The notes beneath the pieces are model-generated. The model was not told where the DNA came from. It ran no database searches and saw only the letters and a program-made list of their open reading frames with translations. A DNA stretch of 6,498 nucleotides. Origin: CAZVFX01 sp964626565. Lineage in GTDB: Bacteria; Myxococcota_A; UBA9042; CAIXZC01. The position numbers and the translations under genes were made by a program. Within the stretch, counting starts at the first letter, position 1; every line of letters starts with the position of its first letter. Of the stretch, positions 1 through 5,174 are shown in pieces. The stretch covers positions 1 to 6,498 of the forward strand of contig CAZVFX010000228.1 of NCBI GenBank assembly GCA_964626565.1, read 5' to 3'.

Positions 1-5
1 CCGAC

Positions 6-11
6 GGAGGT
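6..11 (+). promoter_or_regulatory. Ribosome binding site of the BI-1 family gene
   Basis: GGAGGT lies five bases before the ATG at 17, counting the bases between (12-16). It is a strong match to the anti-SD sequence and supports that ATG over the in-frame ATG at 92, which would remove the conserved NPAL N-terminus. The promoter, if any, is outside the window. Confidence 0.8.
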
Positions 12-16
12 TATCC

Positions 17-763
17 ATGCGAACTGCTAATCCGGCTCTCAATGCCAAAACATTTACCCGTTACGGATCTCAAACGGTGGACGAGACCACCATGAGCATC
101 CAGGGGACTGTGCACAAGACCGGGCTCATGTTGTTGCTGTTGATCGGTGCGGCCAGTATGACCTGGAGTACGCAGACGGCTGAGTGGGGCGGCGGTGGAA
201 TCGGGGGGTTGGCGTTGGTGGGGGCAATTGGTGGTTTTGTTGTTGCTCTGATCACCATTTTCAACAAGACCTGGTCCCCTTTCACCGCACCGGTATACGC
301 CATCCTCGAGGGGCTTTTTCTGGGCGGCCTGTCATCGTTTATGGAGAGGTTCTACCCGGGTATCGTGATCCAGGCGGTGGCGCTCACCTTTGGTGTGCTG
401 TTCTGTCTTCTGGCTGCGTACAGGTCAGGCCTTATCAAGGCGACCGAGAATTTTAAACTTGGAATCGTGGCTGCCACCGGCTCGATCTTTCTTATCTACA
501 TGGTCACTTTTGTGCTGGGTATTTTCGGCGTCTCCATACCGTACATACACGGCTCGGGCTGGATCGGCATCGGGTTTTCCATGGCTGTGGTGGTCATTGC
601 CGCGTTGAACCTTGTGCTGGATTTTGATTTCATCGAGAACGGTGCGGAAGCCGGGGCCCCGAAATTCATGGAATGGTACGCCGCGTTCGGACTGGTGGTG
701 ACCCTTGTGTGGCTGTACATCGAGATCCTGCGCCTGCTGGCCAAACTGAGTTCCCGCCGGTAG
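17..763 (+). CDS. Bax inhibitor-1/YccA family multi-pass membrane protein
   Basis: A complete 248-residue inner-membrane protein of the Bax inhibitor-1 (BI-1/TMBIM) superfamily, in the bacterial subfamily whose members begin with an NPAL-type motif (here MRTANPALNAKTF). Seven hydrophobic segments can be read at about residues 35-51, 62-82, 91-108, 117-135, 148-170, 183-203 and 219-241. Family hallmarks are APVYAILEGLFLGGLSS at 91-107, the acidic LDFDFIENGAEAGAPKFMEW at 201-220 and the final WLYIEILRLLAKL. In structurally studied relatives such as Bacillus YetJ, conserved acidic residues near the last helices gate a pH-dependent calcium leak; D202, D204 and E207 are candidates here, but the mapping is my inference. 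The start is fixed by GGAGGT at 6-11, six bases upstream. The length is normal for the family. The physiological role in bacteria is poorly known. The gene converges on the minus-strand block and is probably unrelated to it. Confidence 0.93.
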   Translation: MRTANPALNAKTFTRYGSQTVDETTMSIQGTVHKTGLMLLLLIGAASMTWSTQTAEWGGGGIGGLALVGAIGGFVVALITIFNKTWSPFTAPVYAILEGLFLGGLSSFMERFYPGIVIQAVALTFGVLFCLLAAYRSGLIKATENFKLGIVAATGSIFLIYMVTFVLGIFGVSIPYIHGSGWIGIGFSMAVVVIAALNLVLDFDFIENGAEAGAPKFMEWYAAFGLVVTLVWLYIEILRLLAKLSSRR

Positions 764-777
764 CTTCCCCCGCCTTC

Positions 778-2349
778 CTACTCCGCCATCACCAGCACAA
801 CATCGGGGAAGAGTTTCATAGGAACCTCGACCTGCTTGCCCTCTGCGTCGGTCCCCAGTCCAATCCGGGTCGGGGCATCCAGAAACTCGCAAGGCTCGGA
901 GTAGGTGTCCTTCGCCCGCATGACGGTCACGGTGTCGTAAACCCGGGACACCACATGCCAGGGGACTCCCGGCTCGGCGCCCAGGTGAATCGTGTCGCCC
1001 AAACCCAGTTCGCTGCGGTTACGCAACTCCACCAGCTTCGAGTAAAGGCCGGCGAAGTCGTACTCCTCCCTGGAGTTGTCCCAGCCACACACCGGCTGTT
1101 CCTCCTTCCTGAGCACGATAGCCGTGGCCACGTCTTCTGCTGCCATTCGCTCAGGGAGCTTGATGACGAACCTGTCTTCGGACACGACGACCGTTGGCGT
1201 AGGCGTCCTATTTCTCGCTTCGCCCGCATAGCGCGGCAGGCGGGTCCTGCGGTCCCCGTTCCCCCGTTCGTGGACTTGTGGAAAGGTCCGGAGACGAAAG
1301 TCTGTCAGGCTGTTGCGGCCGGGCAAGGCAATCGACCCTGTGGAGTAGATGACTTCGACGAGCATCCGGTAGGGAATGGCAGGGTGGATAAACAGTGTAA
1401 CCTGCCCCTTGAACACCCGGCCGAGGGCTTTTAGCGCCTCGAGTTTTCCCGCGGTGCGGACCTTGAGATGCCGCTGGAGCGGGGAGATAACGAGGCTGTT
1501 CGGGTCGCTGTTTTCCTTGAACTCGGGAGGGACGACAAGGGAGACCCCGGTGCAAACAGAAGACTCGGGATCTGCCACGCACTGACCCAGATTCTCGACT
1601 TCGCTTCCGGTGCAGTCCTTGCCGTCGATCTTGCATCCTACGTCGACAACCTGGTCGGCCCCAAGCCGAATGGCCGTGGGAGCGACTGTCACAGACAGCG
1701 GCTGCAGCGGCTCAAACGGGCCTTCCATTTTCAACTGGTCGTTGGCGGGCGGAGGGTAGAGAAGAAACCACTCAGGATCGAGCATTACGGACATGGCAAG
1801 GCGATGGAGTGCCTCGTCTTCAAAACCACCCTTCCGAGCTTCGTACTCCATGCCCATGGCCAGAACCACAAACTCGAACTCGGCATACTGGGCAATGAGA
1901 GGAGCCACCAACGGTTTGCCATCGAGCTTGCAGCTCTCGATCAGCGCCTCGGCCCGCCGGGCCGGAGCGACCATGGCGAGATCGTCCCATGCATCCCGGT
2001 TGATCCTGTTGAAGAGCGGCGTGAACTCCCGGGCCAGCAACTCCTGCCGAACATCCGGTGAAGCTGAAAACATGCCTTCGAAGATTTTGGAGATCTCCTT
2101 TCCGTAAATCTTGTAGTCGGAAAGCAGGAGGTTTCGAGCCACCGCTTCCCGACGCAATCCCGGCGACAAATCCACTATGATTCTGAACAGCTCCAGGTAG
2201 CTTTGCTCGGAAATATGCAAGCCGGGTTTAGCCGGTGCTTCGAACTCTGCGGTGAGGCTCTTTTCCGGTTTCTCTTTGGAGCAACCCGCCACAGCGCTGA
2301 GTAAGCCGAAAGCGACTACAAACATACCAATTGCGAATGCAGTTCTCAT
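778..2349 (-). CDS. Lipoprotein with two tandem ExbD/TolR-like periplasmic domains
   Basis: A 523-residue predicted lipoprotein. The ATG at 2349 is chosen because it gives a clean signal peptide, MRTAFAIGMFVVAFGLLSAV then AGC, with lipobox VAGC and lipid-bearing Cys23; the frame is open further upstream but would overlap the preceding gene. Only a G-run (2355-2360) serves as SD. Residues 45-200 are mainly helical and unrecognised. Residues 217-356 read like an ExbD/TolR periplasmic domain (VTLFIHPAIPYRMLVEVIYS, then FRLRTF). After a basic linker (357-381), residues 382-523 read like a second copy: TPTVVVSEDRFVI, YDFAGLYSKLVELRNR, GAEPGVPWHVVSRVYDTV, then LFPDVVLVMAE. ExbD and TolR normally carry one such domain behind a transmembrane helix with a proton-pathway Asp; here a lipid anchor without any acidic residue replaces it, so canonical stator activity is unlikely. 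It is the last gene of the run, 35 bases after its neighbour. The domain assignment is from pattern recognition, not a search. Confidence 0.8.
   Translation of the reverse strand: MRTAFAIGMFVVAFGLLSAVAGCSKEKPEKSLTAEFEAPAKPGLHISEQSYLELFRIIVDLSPGLRREAVARNLLLSDYKIYGKEISKIFEGMFSASPDVRQELLAREFTPLFNRINRDAWDDLAMVAPARRAEALIESCKLDGKPLVAPLIAQYAEFEFVVLAMGMEYEARKGGFEDEALHRLAMSVMLDPEWFLLYPPPANDQLKMEGPFEPLQPLSVTVAPTAIRLGADQVVDVGCKIDGKDCTGSEVENLGQCVADPESSVCTGVSLVVPPEFKENSDPNSLVISPLQRHLKVRTAGKLEALKALGRVFKGQVTLFIHPAIPYRMLVEVIYSTGSIALPGRNSLTDFRLRTFPQVHERGNGDRRTRLPRYAGEARNRTPTPTVVVSEDRFVIKLPERMAAEDVATAIVLRKEEQPVCGWDNSREEYDFAGLYSKLVELRNRSELGLGDTIHLGAEPGVPWHVVSRVYDTVTVMRAKDTYSEPCEFLDAPTRIGLGTDAEGKQVEVPMKLFPDVVLVMAE
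780..1206 (-). other. C-terminal ExbD/TolR-like domain (residues 382-523)
   Basis: This segment has the order of elements expected of an ExbD periplasmic domain: a leading strand (VVVSEDRFVIKL), a polar insertion, a helix (YDFAGLYSKLVELRNR), a strand, the PGVPWHVVSRVYDTV turn-plus-helix that corresponds to the usual P-x-V-x-Y-x-x-V-V-x-x-M-D-A pattern, and a terminal strand KLFPDVVLVM. The aromatic and proline positions match the family pattern well. The fold assignment is inferred from this motif order. Confidence 0.65.
1282..1701 (-). other. First ExbD/TolR-like domain (residues 217-356), with cysteine-rich insertion
   Basis: It begins PLSVTVAPTAIRLGADQVV and ends with the stretch GQVTLFIHPAIPYRMLVEVI followed by a Ser-Thr-Gly turn and FRLRTF. 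The I-P-Y-R-x-L-V-E-V-I-Y pattern is the counterpart of the helix-leading motif of ExbD-type domains. Between the first strand and the helix there are four cysteines (C239, C246, C257, C266), which suggests disulfides in an oxidising periplasm. The match is weaker than for the second copy. Confidence 0.55.
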
Positions 2350-2384
2350 ACATACCCCCCGCAGGCAGCGACCGTGGCCGGCGG

Positions 2385-2864
2385 CTATTCGAGTTCGTTC
2401 TGGGTGAAGAGTGCCGCTGCGGACATGATGCCACATTCTCCCCTTGTCACACTAGGGTCGCCCTTGCCATAGCGCTGGAACGTGGACAAGGTGCCATCGC
2501 AATCAAGATCGCAGTGGGCGTTGGCGGTAAACTGTGCGTCAGCGCCCGTCTTTTCGTTCTGGTCGAAAGAATAGACGCAGTAGTGGTGCTCGGTGATTGC
2601 GAATTTCAGTGCATACCAGGTAGCGGAATCCCATGCGGTCCAGTCCGCGTCGCACTTGCCATCCCCATCGGCATCGGGGCCACCAAGGGAGCCACAGCAA
2701 TTGCCGGGTGCGGGCGTCAACGCCTGATCCGCGGGGAACTGGCAGTCCAATTTGCTGGCGTCGTATTCACGGACCCGGGGCGTCGAATAGTAGTCAGCCG
2801 CCCCTTTGTAGAGCTTGTCCAGCATGTCGATGGCTTCGGCGGTCTTGGCTTTCCGTGAGTACTT
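2385..2864 (-). other. Type IV pilin-like globular domain fused to the C-terminus (residues 574-732)
   Basis: The segment starts at KYSRKAKTAEAIDMLDKLYK, which in pilin-like proteins directly follows the hydrophobic N-terminal helix (compare the common pattern K-x-x-R-K-S-K-T-x-E-A-x-x-N-L). It continues with a paired cysteine at 629-630, two DxDxDG loops (637-642 and 692-697), a WYALKFAI strand and a FTA strand. Cysteines lie at 614, 629, 630, 644, 669, 691, 695 and 717. The call rests on this pattern order as remembered from pilin-like proteins of deltaproteobacterial lineages. Confidence 0.65.
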
Positions 2865-4583
2865 TGAGAACTCCATGCCCAGGGCCGAACCTGCCAACTC
2901 CAGAACCGCTTCCGTGATCGTGCCCGACTTGACGTACACCGAAGCGACGGACACGGTGGTGCGTCCTTCCTGGTAAGTTTCGAACGTGACATAGTCCAAC
3001 TTTGACAGCAGCGGCCAGACGCTCTCCATGTCCCGACGGTCCCGTTTGGACATCATGGCGGGAACCCTGAGAATGATCTGCTCAAGGTCCGCGTAGATGG
3101 CCGAGAAGTTGTCCGAGTCTTTCAACACGCCGGCAATTTTGCCGAGACGGTCTTTGTCCAGCGCGCCGGCCTGGTTGCCGCTGGCGATCTCCTCGAGGGC
3201 GGGCACCGAGCCGGAAACCCACAGACGGCCCTGGTGGACCAGAAGCGCCACCGTGACTCCGTCTGCATCTACCCGGAAGATGGTGGAATCGCCTACTTTC
3301 CCCCGGGTCATCATGTCCCCCGCCTTGAACATCAGCGTGTCAAGGATCCGGATCGCCAGTTCCTCATCGGCCAAGCCCACAAAGGCGAGGACCCCGCGGA
3401 CCAATGCGTCAGGGTTTTCGGACAGCTCGGAGATGAAGAAGCCCAGTTCGCCGTTCCACACCTGGTCGACCCTGGTACCCGGGGGCAGCTTCAACTCTTC
3501 CGTGATCTCTTCCATGCCCCTCTTGTACTCCTTCCAAGCCCGCTTGTCCGCACCGAGAGCGGTCTCGAAAGCAGTGAGGAGGCGGCCCGCATCAACTGCG
3601 AAGTGGGTGCCAATCAACGGCTGGCCCGCCACAAAGCCAAGCGCGCTGAGGTCTCGCTCCCTTCCGTAGGGGACCACGCCTTCCCTGGCGACGGCCGTCA
3701 TGGTGAAGTGCATGCCGGTACCTTCCTCCGTCACAAAAGCACCGGCGGAAGAGAGGTCGGCCAGCGCCGGAATCAGAGCGGCCATGTCGTCGCCCCCTTT
3801 CAGCAGCAATTGACGGGCTGGCCCGGTGAGGAACACCGCTCCGAACAGCTCATTATCGCAACCTTTGATGGCCGCCGCGTAGTCGGCCGAATCGCTCAAC
3901 TTGCCGCCCACTCCAGCGAGGTCAGCCACCAGCTTCTGCAGCTCGATTTCAATCTCCGCCGCGTGCCGGGAACGATAATCTCCGGGAAACACGACGAACA
4001 TTCCCCCGTCGACTTCAAGACACGCACCGGCTGCGTGACCGCCTTCCCCCATGTCGGCAAAACGGAGCCACAGCGCGTTCTTGCCGTTCTCCTGCCCTTC
4101 CGCAAACTCCATCTTTTCAGGGGCCACCGCCTCAACTATCTGCCGGACCAGGGCCACGCCGCTCTTGCCCGCAATCATGGGGACATAGACCATGACCATG
4201 AGGTCAGCCTTGGCCGAGGGTGTCAGGGCAACGCCGATGGGGCCGCTCATGTCGAGTCCTACGTGGTCCAGGCCGGCCTTGCTCAAAGGGTCGAAACCCA
4301 GCTTCTCGAGCAGATTACGATACTGGAACGACATCTCTTTGAGACTCTCACTTGTCAAGCCCACCTGCTCGGCCATGTCGACAAAGGTGCCTACCTTGCC
4401 GGTCCACGCGACAAACATGGTCTCTTTGGGCAAGTGCCGGGCGATCTTCCCCACCTGGGCCTCGCCGGACTTGAGCCATCCCTCCTTCACGCCCAGGACG
4501 CCCACCACCGCCGCACCTGCAACCAACGCCATTAGAACAGCGACCAACAGTATCTTCTTTTTTCCACCGGAACCGTTACTCAT
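2385..4583 (-). CDS. Membrane-anchored DUF3352-like protein with C-terminal pilin-like domain
   Basis: A 732-residue protein. Residues 1-10 are short and basic (GKKK), then one hydrophobic helix at about 11-32, so it is probably a single-span protein with the body in the periplasm. Residues 45-570 resemble the DUF3352 style: alternating strands and helices with repeated openings such as LPKETMFVAWTGKVG (51), QPLIGTHFAVDAGRL (321) and SDNFSAIYADLEQI (490). This is a weak family call. Residues 574-732 look like the globular part of a type IV pilin-like protein: KYSRKAKTAEAIDMLDKLYKGA matches the second half of a pilin first helix, then a CC-Gly motif, a WYALKF stretch, an aromatic HHYCVYSFD, a FTANAHCDLDCDGTLSTF and the final NELE. 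The hydrophobic prepilin segment and its cleavage motif are absent. This tail has eight cysteines; the rest has two. The start is supported by GGGAGG at 4591-4596, seven bases upstream. The function is unknown; a periplasmic structural or sensor role is a guess. Confidence 0.85.
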   Translation of the reverse strand: MSNGSGGKKKILLVAVLMALVAGAAVVGVLGVKEGWLKSGEAQVGKIARHLPKETMFVAWTGKVGTFVDMAEQVGLTSESLKEMSFQYRNLLEKLGFDPLSKAGLDHVGLDMSGPIGVALTPSAKADLMVMVYVPMIAGKSGVALVRQIVEAVAPEKMEFAEGQENGKNALWLRFADMGEGGHAAGACLEVDGGMFVVFPGDYRSRHAAEIEIELQKLVADLAGVGGKLSDSADYAAAIKGCDNELFGAVFLTGPARQLLLKGGDDMAALIPALADLSSAGAFVTEEGTGMHFTMTAVAREGVVPYGRERDLSALGFVAGQPLIGTHFAVDAGRLLTAFETALGADKRAWKEYKRGMEEITEELKLPPGTRVDQVWNGELGFFISELSENPDALVRGVLAFVGLADEELAIRILDTLMFKAGDMMTRGKVGDSTIFRVDADGVTVALLVHQGRLWVSGSVPALEEIASGNQAGALDKDRLGKIAGVLKDSDNFSAIYADLEQIILRVPAMMSKRDRRDMESVWPLLSKLDYVTFETYQEGRTTVSVASVYVKSGTITEAVLELAGSALGMEFSKYSRKAKTAEAIDMLDKLYKGAADYYSTPRVREYDASKLDCQFPADQALTPAPGNCCGSLGGPDADGDGKCDADWTAWDSATWYALKFAITEHHYCVYSFDQNEKTGADAQFTANAHCDLDCDGTLSTFQRYGKGDPSVTRGECGIMSAAALFTQNELE

Positions 4584-4590
4584 GAGAAAT

Positions 4591-4596
4591 CCTCCC
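4591..4596 (-). promoter_or_regulatory. Ribosome binding site of the DUF3352/pilin-like gene
   Basis: Read on the minus strand the bases are GGGAGG, part of AAGGGAGGA, seven bases before the ATG at 4583. It makes that ATG the clear start and shows that this gene is translated independently of its upstream neighbour. Confidence 0.8.
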
Positions 4597-4613
4597 TTGG
4601 TATTTTTGCCCCG

Positions 4614-4628
4614 CTCACCCGCGGCGAG
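4614..4628 (-). other. Short hairpin in the 48-base gap between genes 2 and 3
   Basis: On the minus-strand transcript CTCGCC and GGTGAG can pair over a three-base loop, with one G-U pair that is a mismatch on the other strand. It lies just after the stop of the four-Cys lipoprotein gene. No U-run follows (the next bases are CGGGGCAAAAA), so it is not a standard intrinsic terminator. It could be an RNA-stability element or chance. Confidence 0.2.
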
Positions 4629-4631
4629 ACG

Positions 4632-5174
4632 CTATTTCTTCTCTTCTTTCTTCTCTTCCCACCGCTCCTCTTTCATTTCTGAAGCAGTGAGCATCTCCGC
4701 ACAGGCTTCAAGACCCCTCTGGTCCGTGATCTTCAGCATGCATCGGGCCGCTTCGTCAGCCGCGTCGCTATTGGCTTTCTTGAACTCCTCCAGGCACTCC
4801 CTCGAAGCGTCTTTGAACATCCGCTCCATGTCCGCCTTCGCCTCATCGCGGGTTTGGTCATCGGGCATACTGTCCAGCGCAGCCTTGAACATAACGTCTA
4901 TGGCGTGGGTGCACCCTTCCTTCCACAAGGATTGCCCTCCCTTCTGGAAGAGACCCAGGACGCTTCCTCCACCCTTGCCATGAGATCCTTTCTCGTCAGG
5001 TTTGGCGGACGGTTTGGTACTCCATTCGGTCTTGAAGGTGGCACCCGCCTTGTCCCCTCCGCCTTCCTTGCACCCGCCCATGCCCAGCCCGACAATCAGG
5101 GCCGGAAGCAGCGCGACCATTGTTCTAATGAGACTTCCTCGCAACCACTGCTGCACTGTTTTGCGTTCCATCAT
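4632..5174 (-). CDS. Small helical lipoprotein with four conserved-looking cysteines
   Basis: A 180-residue predicted lipoprotein. The ATG at 5174 is chosen because AGGAGGT sits six bases upstream and the ATG overlaps the stop of the preceding gene as ATGA; the frame extends seven codons further, but that start has no SD. The signal has a basic N-region (R4, K5, R12, R17), a hydrophobic stretch at 18-33 and a GMGGC lipobox with Cys35; Met at -3 is less usual than Leu. Residues 36-72 are a Gly/Lys/Ser-rich flexible linker. Residues 80-165 are helical and carry C88, C127, C145 and C158, enough for two disulfides. The tail is a charged Lys/Glu run (SEMKEERWEEKKEEKK). The four-Cys all-helical plan is common in small lipoproteins of deltaproteobacteria and spirochaetes, but I cannot name a family. 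Function is unknown. Its overlap with gene 1 implies coupled translation and a shared pathway. Confidence 0.85.
   Translation of the reverse strand: MMERKTVQQWLRGSLIRTMVALLPALIVGLGMGGCKEGGGDKAGATFKTEWSTKPSAKPDEKGSHGKGGGSVLGLFQKGGQSLWKEGCTHAIDVMFKAALDSMPDDQTRDEAKADMERMFKDASRECLEEFKKANSDAADEAARCMLKITDQRGLEACAEMLTASEMKEERWEEKKEEKK

Noticed and set aside
764..777. Bidirectional terminator between the convergent genes
   Set aside because: I looked for an inverted repeat with T-runs in and around the gap and saw none.
673..1434. Plus-strand open frame of 253 codons
   Set aside because: It overlaps the end of the BI-1 gene in another frame and the lipoprotein gene on the opposite strand. It has no SD and low-complexity shadow-like composition.
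1468..2061. Plus-strand open frame of 197 codons
   Set aside because: Antisense to the helical part and first ExbD-like domain of the lipoprotein; no SD and no recognisable domain.
2350..2436. N-terminal extension of the tandem ExbD-like lipoprotein to an ATG at 2436
   Set aside because: It would overlap the preceding gene by 52 bases and bury the signal peptide and lipobox behind 29 residues; the ATG at 2349 gives a proper lipoprotein start.
3234..4535. Long plus-strand open frame of 433 codons inside the 732-residue gene
   Set aside because: It lies entirely antisense to a gene with strong SD, signal anchor and domain structure. Its translation is rich in His, Arg, Gln and Pro with no hydrophobic pattern or motif, as expected of a GC-rich antisense shadow.
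4632..4660. Purine/pyrimidine repeat at the 3' end of the lipoprotein gene
   Set aside because: The TTCTTCTC-type repeat simply encodes the Lys/Glu tail of the protein; no sign of a separate repeat element.
4192..4983. Plus-strand open frame of 263 codons spanning two minus-strand genes
   Set aside because: It crosses the gap between two well-supported genes in antisense and its translation is Ser/Pro/Arg-rich without structure.
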